Assembly (NCBI RefSeq): GCF_001715975.1
Contig: NZ_MARB01000027.1
Span: 1-61,118 of the forward strand
Source: Candidatus Thiodiazotropha endolucinida
Lineage (GTDB): Bacteria > Pseudomonadota > Gammaproteobacteria > Chromatiales > Chromatiaceae
Length of the DNA stretch: 61,118 nucleotides
Direction of reading: 5' to 3'
Notes under the pieces: generated by a model
Databases searched by the model: none
What the model was told of the DNA's origin: nothing
The model's input: the letters and a program-made list of their open reading frames with translations, nothing else
In this document: positions 49,777 through 58,444 of the stretch, piece after piece
How positions within the stretch are numbered: position 1 is the stretch's first letter
Layout: every line of letters starts with the position of its first letter
Translations under genes and position numbers: made by a program

Positions 49777-52056
49777 ATGAATCTGGTTATTGTTGAATCG
49801 CCGGCAAAGGCAAAAACCATCAAAAAATACCTCGGTGGAAACTTCGAGGTAATGGCCTCCTACGGCCATGTGAGGGACCTTATACCCAAAGAGGGCGCGG
49901 TCGATCCCGACAAGGGTTTCGCCATGAAATACCAGGTGATCGAGCGTAACGACCGCCATGTCCAAGCCATCACAAAGGCACTGAAAAAATCTGAAGCCCT
50001 CTACCTGGCGACCGACCCCGACCGTGAAGGTGAGGCAATTTCCTGGCACCTTTCCGAGCTGCTCAAGCAACGCGGCAAGCTCAAGGACAAACCGGTCTAC
50101 CGGGTCGTGTTCAACGAAATCACCAAAAAAGCGGTGAATGACGCCATATCCAATCCCCGCGAGCTTTCCCATGAGCTGGTCGATGCTCAGCAGGCGCGCA
50201 GGGCGCTAGACTACCTGGTGGGTTTCAATCTCTCGCCCCTGTTATGGAAAAAGGTTCGCAGGGGTCTCTCGGCAGGCCGTGTACAGAGCCCGGCCCTGCG
50301 CATGATCGTGGAAAGGGAACATGAGATCGAGGCCTTCAAGGCGGAAGAGTTCTGGACCATAGAAGCGGATACTGAAAAAGAGAAACAGGGTTTCTCCGCA
50401 CGCCTCACCCATTACCGGGGTGAAAAGCTGGAGAAGTTCAGCATTACCGATGAGCTCAGCGCCAAGGCTGCTGAAAAACAGCTGTTGCAGGCAGGCAGCG
50501 GCGGCCTGCTGGTGGACAAGGTCGAGAAGAAACAGCGCAAACGCAATCCCGCCCCACCCTTTACCACCTCCACCCTGCAACAGGAGGCGGCCCGCAAGCT
50601 TGGATTCACGACGCAACGCACCATGCGCACCGCACAGCAGCTCTATGAGGGGGTGGACGTCGGTCAGGGCACTGTCGGCCTGATCACATACATGCGTACC
50701 GACTCTGTTCACCTGGCGGACGAAGCCCTGGCTGAGATCCGGGAGCTGATCAGCAAGCGCTATGGCAACGATCAGCTGCCCCCATCGGTGCGCCACTTCA
50801 AGACCAAGTCGAAGAATGCCCAGGAGGCCCATGAAGCGGTCAGGCCCACCTCGGTAATGCGCATACCGGAAGAGATCAAAAGTCACCTGACCAAGGATCA
50901 GGCCAGACTCTATGAACTGATCTGGAAAAGGTCGGTCGCCTGTCAGATGATTCACGCCACGATCCACACGGTGGCCGCCGATCTGCAGTGCGGCGAGGGC
51001 AATATCTTCCGCGCCAATGGTTCTGTGATCGCCAAACCCGGCTTCATCACGGTCTACCAGGAAGGGCTCGATGACGGTGCCAAGAGCGACAGCGATGAAA
51101 AACTGTTACCGCCGCTGAAGGAGGGGGAGACACTGCCCCTGAAGGCGGTCCGCCCCGAGCAGCACTTTACCGAGCCACCGCCCCGCTATAGCGAGGCGAG
51201 CCTGGTGAAGGCCCTTGAGGAGTACGGCATCGGCCGTCCCTCCACCTATGCCTCCATCATCTCCACCCTGCAGGATCGGGAGTATGTGGTACTGGAGAAG
51301 AAGCGCTTCAAGCCCACCGATGTGGGCCGGGTGGTGAACAGATTTCTCACCGATTACTTTACCCGCTACGTGGACTACGGTTTCACCGCCAATCTGGAGG
51401 ATGAACTCGATGCCGTCTCCCGCGGTGAAGAGGATTGGATACCGTTGTTGAGCAAGTTCTGGGGGCCGTTCAAGGAGCAGATCGATCATACCCAGGAGAA
51501 TGTGAAACGCAGCGATGTCACCCATGAAGCCCTGGATGAGGCCTGTCCCAGCTGCGGCTCACCGCTCTCCATTCGCCTCGGCCGGCACGGCCGCTTCATC
51601 GGCTGCACCAACTACCCCACCTGCGACTACACCCGGGACCTGAACGCGGACACCAGCGAGAAGGAAGAACCGGAGGTTGTGGAAGGGCGCAGCTGCCCTG
51701 AATGCAGCGCTGAACTGGTCATCAAGCGCGGCCGTTACGGCAAATTCATCGGCTGTTCCAACTATCCGAAATGCCGATATATCGAACCGCTGGAGAAGCC
51801 GGAGGATACAAGCGTTACCTGCCCCAAGTGCAGCAAAGGCACGCTGTTGAAGCGTAAATCCCGGCGCGGCAAGATCTTCTACTCCTGTTCCACCTACCCG
51901 GATTGCGACTACGCCGTGTGGAATGAACCGGTCGCCGAACCCTGCCCCAACTGCGGCTGGCCGGTGCTGACCATCAAAACCACCAAGCGAAACGGTACCG
52001 AAAAGGTCTGCCCGCAAAAGGACTGCTCATTCAGCGAACCCGTCGAAGAGGGTTGA
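49777..52056 (+). CDS. topA: DNA topoisomerase I (type IA)
   Basis: A 759-residue enzyme that relaxes negative supercoils. It starts NLVIVESPAKAKTIKKYLG (Toprim), with the acidic DPDREGEAISWHL triad region. The active-site tyrosine lies in GLITYMRTDS (about residue 310). The C-terminus carries several zinc-ribbon units: CPSCGSPLSIRLGRHGRFIG ... C, then CPECSAELVIKRGRYGKFIG, CPKCSKGTLLKRKSRRGKIF and CPNCGWPVLTIK. ATG 49777 matches the conserved start exactly; a longer frame to 49726 has no family support. The nested repeat element starts 6 bp after its stop. Confidence 0.97.
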   Translation: MNLVIVESPAKAKTIKKYLGGNFEVMASYGHVRDLIPKEGAVDPDKGFAMKYQVIERNDRHVQAITKALKKSEALYLATDPDREGEAISWHLSELLKQRGKLKDKPVYRVVFNEITKKAVNDAISNPRELSHELVDAQQARRALDYLVGFNLSPLLWKKVRRGLSAGRVQSPALRMIVEREHEIEAFKAEEFWTIEADTEKEKQGFSARLTHYRGEKLEKFSITDELSAKAAEKQLLQAGSGGLLVDKVEKKQRKRNPAPPFTTSTLQQEAARKLGFTTQRTMRTAQQLYEGVDVGQGTVGLITYMRTDSVHLADEALAEIRELISKRYGNDQLPPSVRHFKTKSKNAQEAHEAVRPTSVMRIPEEIKSHLTKDQARLYELIWKRSVACQMIHATIHTVAADLQCGEGNIFRANGSVIAKPGFITVYQEGLDDGAKSDSDEKLLPPLKEGETLPLKAVRPEQHFTEPPPRYSEASLVKALEEYGIGRPSTYASIISTLQDREYVVLEKKRFKPTDVGRVVNRFLTDYFTRYVDYGFTANLEDELDAVSRGEEDWIPLLSKFWGPFKEQIDHTQENVKRSDVTHEALDEACPSCGSPLSIRLGRHGRFIGCTNYPTCDYTRDLNADTSEKEEPEVVEGRSCPECSAELVIKRGRYGKFIGCSNYPKCRYIEPLEKPEDTSVTCPKCSKGTLLKRKSRRGKIFYSCSTYPDCDYAVWNEPVAEPCPNCGWPVLTIKTTKRNGTEKVCPQKDCSFSEPVEEG

Positions 52057-52061
52057 TTCCA

Positions 52062-52268
52062 GTCCGCAAATAAACGCGAATAAACGCAAATGTCATGTAG
52101 GGTGCGGCTTGCCGCACCGTTAAACCATCCGGATACGCCGGTGCCACACTGATGATTGTGTATTGGTGCGGCAAGCCGCACCCTACCTCCAGATTGCTAG
52201 TTCCCATGCTCCTGAGTGGGTACGTATATATAAAAACATTTGCATTTATTCGTGTTCATTCGCGGACT
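52062..52268. repeat. Nested inverted-repeat element, copy 2 (MITE-like)
   Basis: A 207-bp composite with the same module order as 24821-25053. Outer arms are agtccgcaaataaacgcg (from 52061) and its inverse ending gttcattcgcggact (to 52267). Inner arms are gtagggtgcggcttgccgca (52097 on) and tgcggcaagccgcaccctac (52166-52185). A decayed gttcccatgc...gagtgggtac hairpin sits at 52200-52221. The right arm runs into the 3' end of the next minus-strand gene and supplies its last codons. Confidence 0.78.
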
Positions 52269-52983
52269 TCTTAATCTCTTCCAGTGAGCGATGAATCCCA
52301 GCGATGATCGCCACCGCCTCCTCCATGTGGTCGAAGGTGTGGCTCCCCCCCTCGAAACAGTGAATGTTACCGATCCCCTGATAGATCCCCTCTGCGATAC
52401 GGTAGTCGATCAGTTCATCCCCCTTGTCGAGTAGCAGGGTTGTCGGCACCCCTTCAGGGCTCGGCTCCACCGTGTATTGCCGTGTGCCGGCCACCATCTC
52501 CGATGAGAGATAGTAACGCTCATCCAGGGCCTGGTTGTATTGCCAGCCTATCACCTGTTGCAGCAGCTCCCAGGGCTGTAGGGCGGGATTGATCATCACC
52601 AGGTGGTGAATCTGCAGCTGCTGTGCCAGCCAGGCGCCGTAGAACCCCCCCATGGAGCTCCCCACCATGACCAAAGGCTCGTCAGCACTATTCTCATCCG
52701 CCATCAGAGGCCGCAGGGTTTGAGTCAGCGATTCGACAGCTTTCGCCGCAGTATGGGCTGGATAGGTAGGACTGATGACCTGCATGCCGGGGAGCGATGC
52801 TCTCAATACCGCCGCCTTGCCGGAACTGCCGGCACTGTTGAGTCCATGGAGATAGATAATCACGATACGAGGAATAGTAATGTTCGGAATGAATCGGGTT
52901 ATAAGGCTATTCGGGTCGGGTGCCGGAAAGGTGTATAATAAAACGAATTGAACGGAGTCGGCCACTTGAAGGGATTTCATCAT
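52246..52983 (-). CDS. YqiA/YcfP-like alpha/beta-hydrolase
   Basis: An alpha/beta-fold hydrolase of the YqiA/UPF0227 type. Conserved features are VIIYLHGLNSAGSSGKAAVL, the nucleophile elbow VMVGSSMGGFYGAWLAQQ, LVMINPALQPWELL, TTLLLDKGDELIDYR (acid) and a late GGSHTFDHMEEAV (His). These give a Ser-Asp-His triad of an esterase, but natural substrates are unknown. ATG 52983 has GAGAGGGA upstream; the homologous core starts about 40 codons later, so the true start might be GTG 52863. The C-terminal KSANEHE is encoded inside the right arm of the adjacent repeat element, so the repeat has altered this protein's end. Confidence 0.82.
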   Translation of the reverse strand: MMKSLQVADSVQFVLLYTFPAPDPNSLITRFIPNITIPRIVIIYLHGLNSAGSSGKAAVLRASLPGMQVISPTYPAHTAAKAVESLTQTLRPLMADENSADEPLVMVGSSMGGFYGAWLAQQLQIHHLVMINPALQPWELLQQVIGWQYNQALDERYYLSSEMVAGTRQYTVEPSPEGVPTTLLLDKGDELIDYRIAEGIYQGIGNIHCFEGGSHTFDHMEEAVAIIAGIHRSLEEIKKSANEHE

Positions 52984-53082
52984 CACATCACTTTCCCTCT
53001 CAACAATCAGCACTCCGCATACACCAGTGTTCGGGCGAAAAAGTAAATCGAACCACGGCCTATTTCAGGGATTGGCGTCAGC

Positions 53083-53844
53083 GTGAAACTGTTAAATCAT
53101 ATAAAAAGGATCCCTCGGTGTATTCGCGAAAACGGCATTGCAAACTTTGTCATCTACCTGATGACAACCACACTGCTCACAAGCTTCAGCTGGCTACTGA
53201 TCCCCTTTAAGAAAAGAATCGACACAGATTCCTTCTACCAGGTTTTCAGCCGCTTCATTGAATCGGTCAACGATATGGAGCAGGCGACGCTACTTGAGAT
53301 CGGATCGAGAAACGTGACCGGCGTGGTTTGGCGCGAGGTATTCAGTCCAACTGTCAACTATACAGGAATGGATATCCACCCGGGCGAAAACGTCGATGTG
53401 GCCGGAGACGTGCATACACTCTCATCGCTTCTTCCCGGCGAGCACTACGATGCCGTCTTTTCGGTATCGGTGTTCGAACATCTGGCCATGCCCTGGAAAG
53501 CGGCGCTCGAAATCAACAGAGTCATGAAACCCGGCGGTCTGCTCTACATATCCACCCATCCGGCCATTCCCCCCCATGAGCTGCCCTGGGACTTCTGGCG
53601 CTTCTCCGGGGAGACCTTCAAAATCCTGCTCAATGAAAGCACCGGATTCGAGATACTGGAATCGCAGGAGGGGACTCCGGGTCGAATCCTCTCCCTCTCC
53701 CGTGATCACACCACAGCCAGCACACATCGGTTTCCGATCAATCAGAGCATCGCCATACTGGCGAGGAAAACCGGCGCTCCCGATCCGGGACTCTCCTGGG
53801 ATATCCCTGTTTCAAGCCTACTTCAGACAGACTACCCCAAATAG
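53083..53844 (+). CDS. Class I SAM-dependent methyltransferase (type 11-like)
   Basis: A 253-residue protein starting at GTG 53083. Residues 20-42 are hydrophobic (NFVIYLMTTTLLTSFSWLLI), possibly a membrane anchor. The methyltransferase core follows with motif I LLEIGSRNVTGVVW, acidic residue in YTGMDIHPGENVDV, GDVHTLSSLLPGEHYDAVFS (motif II) and EINRVMKPGGLLYISTHPAI. The substrate cannot be named. Local HPAIPPHELPWDFWRFSGET resembles methyltransferases working on sugars or cell-envelope molecules. It lies between the hydrolase (divergent) and the two unknown genes ahead of btuB. Confidence 0.85.
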   Translation: MKLLNHIKRIPRCIRENGIANFVIYLMTTTLLTSFSWLLIPFKKRIDTDSFYQVFSRFIESVNDMEQATLLEIGSRNVTGVVWREVFSPTVNYTGMDIHPGENVDVAGDVHTLSSLLPGEHYDAVFSVSVFEHLAMPWKAALEINRVMKPGGLLYISTHPAIPPHELPWDFWRFSGETFKILLNESTGFEILESQEGTPGRILSLSRDHTTASTHRFPINQSIAILARKTGAPDPGLSWDIPVSSLLQTDYPK

Positions 53845-54085
53845 CAGACAACCGGATCCGTCTCAGTTCGAAAATTCTGACTCTTTTGACCCGGCTTGCA
53901 TTTCATATTCGTACAGCGCACGGGCTGAGATTATAAGTTTCTATATATATAGTTGATACCTATAGATCCGATAACAATTAGCTCTTTGACTAATAGCTGA
54001 CCATTACAAATACTTTTTTAAACGGCAATAAGTCAGCATAGATCGATCATAATCTAGAAGTACCGGTGGATCAGGGGGAGGTTTC

Positions 54086-54727
54086 ATGAACAAATTAGCG
54101 GTTCCTGAAGTAGCTCCCGATATAGAGACTATCTGTAGCCTTGAGACGGTCTTGCGCGAGTGGCTTGCGGTAAAAGAGATCGTGATTATCTGCGGCAAGT
54201 GGGACCACGGTGCGATCTCCGAGATCATCAGCGATGGCAAGGCATGGCTAACTGAAGCCGCCTATACGGGCAAATTCGTCGATCTCAGGGATCTACGGGT
54301 TCGCGGTGAGCACCACCATCTCCACATTGATCTTGGTAAGTTCAGCCATGTGGAATACGCGGTCACGCCCAGTGTCTGTTACGGATGGAAGCCCTCGTTC
54401 GAAGTCTTTCTCGTTGGCGATCACGGTCCTGGCAATTTCGCTGTTTCGGCCGGGCGGCCCTACCGAAGACAGGCACTCAACCGACCCCTGGTAAAGGCAT
54501 TTTTTAAAAGGTTCATGGATCACAGACAACGTTTCGGAGACGCTATCCAATGGTCGGCGACAGGTTATGGATGCGGACCCGAATCGTCAGCCGTGAACGA
54601 TTGCTGGCATGAAATCGGCAGCTGCGCCCTTGAGATGATCCCGGAAGAAGAGCGCACTGACTTTTTCTTCGACAATAAAAAACCCTGGGAATCCGTCCAG
54701 GATGTCATGGGGCGACTGGCAGGATAG
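54086..54727 (+). CDS. Unknown His-rich protein A, paralogue of the next gene
   Basis: A 213-residue protein with no signal peptide; ATG 54086 follows GGGGGAGG. The central LRVRGEHHHLHIDLGKFSHV has four histidines, and next come VCYGWKPSFEVFLV and a C-terminal EERTDFFF. The neighbouring protein has the same core, GHHCHVNLDSIEQV then a Y/F-rich strand, showing that the two are paralogues. The pattern recalls heme-handling ChuX/HutX-like strands, but I cannot confirm that family. The pair lies directly upstream of a cobalamin riboswitch and btuB, so a role with tetrapyrrole or cobalt cofactors is a working guess. Between the two genes are only 8 bp. Confidence 0.6.
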   Translation: MNKLAVPEVAPDIETICSLETVLREWLAVKEIVIICGKWDHGAISEIISDGKAWLTEAAYTGKFVDLRDLRVRGEHHHLHIDLGKFSHVEYAVTPSVCYGWKPSFEVFLVGDHGPGNFAVSAGRPYRRQALNRPLVKAFFKRFMDHRQRFGDAIQWSATGYGCGPESSAVNDCWHEIGSCALEMIPEEERTDFFFDNKKPWESVQDVMGRLAG

Positions 54728-54735
54728 ATAGAACA

Positions 54736-55266
54736 ATGAACCAAACAACATCATATGAGCCGAACCCGGAACCGATGGACCCACAAGCCGAACCCTGGGT
54801 GGCAGAGATTATGCGCGAGACACTCAAGCTGCGGGATGCTTCACTGGTTATCTGCCGTCCAAAACTGATCATCGAATTCAAGACCGAGGATCTGGGACGC
54901 GGGCTTCAATATTTTACCCACGACGGGCATGAAACCTGGCAGATTGGTGAATTTCGCGGTCACCATTGTCATGTAAATCTCGACTCCATCGAACAGGTCG
55001 TGTTCGAGGCGGCCCCTGTCACCTGTCAGGGCGGGCGACTGAATTACACCGTCTGGTTCATGGTCGGCTGGGAGTGCGAGAATCCTTTTCGCAAGGGAGG
55101 CTATCTTTCGGTTACACTCAACTCACCCTACACCAAGGCAGGTGATCCCAGGCATGAGGTCATCGATCCGGTAATCGATCTCTATCGCCACTATCAGGAT
55201 CATCAACATGTGCATGCGGAGGAGGGATTCCTCCAAGCCATGACCCAAGCCCACCCATTGCAGTAA
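54736..55266 (+). CDS. Unknown His-rich protein B, paralogue of the previous gene
   Basis: A 176-residue protein without a signal peptide. It shares the core GHHCHVNLDSIEQVVFEAAP and the Y-x-V-W-F strand with the previous gene, and adds an ICRPKLIIEFKTEDLGRGLQ N-terminal strand. It begins 8 bp after the stop of its paralogue and is followed, after about 120 bp, by the cobalamin riboswitch of btuB. The two must be one transcription unit, apparently outside the riboswitch, because their message starts upstream. The final DHQHVHAEEG is another His-rich stretch. No known function; a ligand or metal role is inferred from the His cluster. Confidence 0.6.
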   Translation: MNQTTSYEPNPEPMDPQAEPWVAEIMRETLKLRDASLVICRPKLIIEFKTEDLGRGLQYFTHDGHETWQIGEFRGHHCHVNLDSIEQVVFEAAPVTCQGGRLNYTVWFMVGWECENPFRKGGYLSVTLNSPYTKAGDPRHEVIDPVIDLYRHYQDHQHVHAEEGFLQAMTQAHPLQ

Positions 55267-55384
55267 CCCGGTTGTATTCCAAAGAAGAGACAACTGACTC
55301 CGTAACGATTTTTCGAATAAGAGGAAGCGCTGGCATATATCCTATACCTTGATTTTTTAGCGGTATAACTGTACTTTCCCTGCC

Positions 55385-55600
55385 TGCTGAAGGTACCCGT
55401 CCATGGTGACGGGAGAGCCCCGCGGCGGCAAAGCCGCCAACGGGGTAAACGGGAAGCAGGTGAGAGACCTGCACTGCCCCCGCAACGGTAAGCAGATCAA
55501 GACACCGCATTATGCCACTGTGATTACACTCCATGTGCATGGGAAGGCGCCGGTGTCGGGTGACCCCACCAGTCTGTAAGTCCGGATACCGGCCTTCGCA
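55385..55600 (+). promoter_or_regulatory. Cobalamin riboswitch controlling btuBFCD
   Basis: A leader with classic cobalamin-riboswitch features. It opens ctgaaggtacccgtcc, then gggagagccccg, aacgggaagcaggtgag with its paired cctgc, and ctgcccccgcaacggtaag. Further on is the B12-box-like region tgccactgtgattacactcc and aaggcgccggtgtcggg, then agtctgtaagtccgg. It ends about 45 bp before the btuB ATG. By family knowledge B12 binding folds the RNA to repress translation or elongation, so high cobalamin would shut off btuBFCD. Confidence 0.93.
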
Positions 55601-55646
55601 CCCCTATCCACCTCGACGACGCGGGTGTGCGTCCCATGGAGACTCA

Positions 55647-57614
55647 ATGAAACGTTTAGTACTACCCATACTGGTACCCACCGGTTTTTCCCTTTTCCTG
55701 TCGACTCCCGGCCTGGCTGTGGAGACCGAGCTTGCCTCCATCCTGGTCAGTGCATCGCGCACTATCCAGACGAATCCCTTAACCAGCTCGGTTATCAGTG
55801 TCATCACCCGGGAGGAGATTGAGCGGAGCGCGGCCCAAAATCTGCTACAACTGCTGGGCGGGCATAGCGGCATTCAGCTCACCAGCCTCTACGGCGACGG
55901 CAGCAAGGCGACCATCGATATGCGCGGCTTCGGTCCCAGTGCAGGGGCCAACACCCTGATCCTGGTGGATGGCCGGCGCCTCAATAACAGCGGCGACCGG
56001 GCCGCGCCCGACCTCAACAGCATCGACCTGCGCCGTGTCGAACGCATCGAAATCGTCCAGGGCAGTGCCGGCACCCTGTATGGCAACCAGGCAGTAGGCG
56101 GCATGGTCAACATCATCACCCGCCGGGCGGACGCGTTCAGCGTCAAGCTTGCCGCCGGCGCCGGCAGTTATGATGGATACGATCTCTACGCCGATCTCGG
56201 CAACCGCCTGGAGAACGGCTTGGCCTATCATCTCTCCGCCAGGCACCGGGAGAGCGACAACTACCGGGAGAACAATCAGACCGAGCGGGACGACTACAAC
56301 CTGCGTCTCGACTACCGGCACCCGCAGGGTGAGGTCTTTTTAGAGCATCAACGAGTGGACGACTACCAGCAGCTACCGGGCTCTCTCTTCGAAGCAGAGA
56401 TGGAGCAGGACCGCAGGCAATCGATTGCCGCCTATAGCGGAGACTTCAGCGATCTGGAATCGGATATCAGCCGTATCGGTCTGCAGCAAGAGCTGGGCGG
56501 CTACTGGTCCTTCGAGGGGGAGGTCACCCGGCGCGACGACCAACGTAGTTTTCAAACCAGTTTCCGCACCACGCCGGACTCGGTTTCCACCCAGGATCGG
56601 GAGGTCCTGGGATTCAACCCACGGCTTATCGCCATCTTCCCCTTCGCCGCCGGGGAGGCGACCTTCACCGGCGGCGCCGACCTGGAGCGTACCGACTACG
56701 CGCTGCAGACCAGCTTCGGCCCGCAGCTGCTGGATCAGTCGGTGAACGCGTACTATCTGCAATTGACGGCACCCATCACCGGCTGGGCCTCGACCACGGT
56801 GGGGTATCGCCATGCAGAGGTCGAGAACGAAATCGACAACGGCAGCGGCAGCGGGGTCGACAGACTGGATGACAGCGTCAACGCCGCCGCCCTCGGCTTC
56901 AACTTCACCCCCGCCGAGGATCTGCGTCTCTTTGTCAGGCTCGATCAGAACTACCGCTTCGCCACCGTCGATGAGCACACCAATGTACTCTTCGGCCAGC
57001 CCGTGGGCATCGAGAACCAGACTGGCACCTCCTATGAGGCGGGTGTCGAGTGGAGCCGGCCCGAACTACGCACCCTGCTGCTGCTCTACCGCCTCGACCT
57101 GGAAGACGAGATCAGCTTCGACGCCACGGGTTTCGTCAATACCAATCTGGATGAGACCCGGCGCAAAGGGGTTACCCTGGAGAGCAGCTGGCGGGCCTAT
57201 CCCACCCTGACCCTCGGCGGCAGTCTCAGCTATACCGACCCGACCATCACCGACGGCGCCTTCAAGGGCAATCGCATCCCCCTGGTGGCGGCCCGCTCGG
57301 CCCGCCTCAGCGGTGACTGGCGGTTTTCACCTCAATGGAGCCTGGTGGGCGAAACCGTATTCACCAGCGAGCGCATTGTCGGCGGCGATTTCAGTAACGC
57401 ACTGGCACGTCTTCCCGGATTCGGGGTAACCAATGTGAGCGCTCACTATCGTCATGAGCCTTGGCATCTAAGTCTGCGGATAGACAATCTCTTTGACAAG
57501 GAGTACGCCAACTCCGGCAGTGCCGGCTTCGACGCCAGCTTCAACCAACAGGCCGCCTTCTTCCCCGCACCGGAGAGAAACCTCTGGCTGGCCCTCAGCT
57601 ATCAATTCGAGTGA
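55647..57614 (+). CDS. btuB: TonB-dependent cobalamin receptor BtuB-like
   Basis: A 655-residue outer-membrane receptor. The signal peptide covers residues about 1-26. A TonB-box-like ELASILVSASR lies near the mature start, followed by the plug domain: VITREEIERSAAQNLLQLLG, IDMRGFGPSAGANTLILVDG and RIEIVQGSAGTLYGNQAVGG, then GMVNIITRR. The rest is beta-barrel, ending in aromatic residues (SYQFE-like last strand). It carries cobalamin or a corrinoid across the outer membrane. The riboswitch just upstream makes the B12 role strong. ATG 55647 follows GGAGA; it is the first gene of btuBFCD, and its stop lies 2 bp before the ATG of the next gene. Confidence 0.94.
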   Translation: MKRLVLPILVPTGFSLFLSTPGLAVETELASILVSASRTIQTNPLTSSVISVITREEIERSAAQNLLQLLGGHSGIQLTSLYGDGSKATIDMRGFGPSAGANTLILVDGRRLNNSGDRAAPDLNSIDLRRVERIEIVQGSAGTLYGNQAVGGMVNIITRRADAFSVKLAAGAGSYDGYDLYADLGNRLENGLAYHLSARHRESDNYRENNQTERDDYNLRLDYRHPQGEVFLEHQRVDDYQQLPGSLFEAEMEQDRRQSIAAYSGDFSDLESDISRIGLQQELGGYWSFEGEVTRRDDQRSFQTSFRTTPDSVSTQDREVLGFNPRLIAIFPFAAGEATFTGGADLERTDYALQTSFGPQLLDQSVNAYYLQLTAPITGWASTTVGYRHAEVENEIDNGSGSGVDRLDDSVNAAALGFNFTPAEDLRLFVRLDQNYRFATVDEHTNVLFGQPVGIENQTGTSYEAGVEWSRPELRTLLLLYRLDLEDEISFDATGFVNTNLDETRRKGVTLESSWRAYPTLTLGGSLSYTDPTITDGAFKGNRIPLVAARSARLSGDWRFSPQWSLVGETVFTSERIVGGDFSNALARLPGFGVTNVSAHYRHEPWHLSLRIDNLFDKEYANSGSAGFDASFNQQAAFFPAPERNLWLALSYQFE

Positions 57615-57616
57615 GC

Positions 57617-58444
57617 ATGAGATCCACGGCGATCGGACTGTTTCTGTTACTGCTGACCTCGCTGGTGGCAGCGACAGAGCTGCCCCCTCGCCGTGTGGTT
57701 TCAGTCAACCTCTGCAGCGATCAGCTGCTGTTGTTACTGGCCGGCCCCAGGCAGGTGGCATCGGTCAGCCACCTCGCCACCGAGCCGGCAAGCTCCTTCG
57801 TCGCCGAACAGGCTGCCCGATACCCGTTGAACCATGCCCGGGCCGAGGAGATCATTCGCCTCAAACCCGATCTGATTCTGGTCACACCCCATACCAATTC
57901 TCGCCTGCGCACGACCCTCGAGCAGCTGGGCTACCCGCTGCACCGGCTCTCCCTCGGCAACCGAGTCGAGGATATCATCGGCGATATTCGCCAACTGGCC
58001 GCCCGGTTGGGGCAGGTTTCCCGGGGAGAGTCGCTGATTGCACGGATGCAGCGTCGACTGCAATCCGATCTCCCGGATGTTGCCAAGCCACCCCCCACGG
58101 CGATCTTCTACCAGCCCCGGGGCTACACCAGCGGCAGCGACACCCTGCAGGACGAGGCCCTGCGACTCGCGGGCTGGAACAACCTGGCCGTGCAACAGGG
58201 GGTCAAGGGCTACGCCCCTGTCCCGCTGGAGGAGATCCTGCGCTGGCGACCCGATACCCTCTTCACCTCCGCCTATACGAAGACGGGCGACTCCCTGGCG
58301 GAGAGACAGCTGCGCCACCCCGCCCTGAACCGCCTGTTGGCGAACAATCCCATGGTGAAGATCCCCTACAAGTACTGGATCTGCCCCGGGCCGATGCTGG
58401 CCGAAGCGGTGGAACTGTTACGTGAAGCAAGGGAGGAGGATTGA
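57617..58444 (+). CDS. btuF: Periplasmic cobalamin-binding protein BtuF-like
   Basis: A 275-residue periplasmic binding protein with a signal peptide (STAIGLFLLLLTSLVAA). The mature part begins RRVVSVNLCSDQLLLLLAGP, then EEIIRLKPDLILVTPHTNS, EQLGYPLHRLSLG and a C-terminal NPMVKIPYKYWICPGP. This matches the BtuF/FecB class-III fold. It hands cobalamin from BtuB to BtuC. The gene overlaps or abuts btuB, with a choice of GTG 57611 and ATG 57617; its stop overlaps the btuC ATG. The chain of overlaps shows a single message. Confidence 0.9.
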   Translation: MRSTAIGLFLLLLTSLVAATELPPRRVVSVNLCSDQLLLLLAGPRQVASVSHLATEPASSFVAEQAARYPLNHARAEEIIRLKPDLILVTPHTNSRLRTTLEQLGYPLHRLSLGNRVEDIIGDIRQLAARLGQVSRGESLIARMQRRLQSDLPDVAKPPPTAIFYQPRGYTSGSDTLQDEALRLAGWNNLAVQQGVKGYAPVPLEEILRWRPDTLFTSAYTKTGDSLAERQLRHPALNRLLANNPMVKIPYKYWICPGPMLAEAVELLREAREED

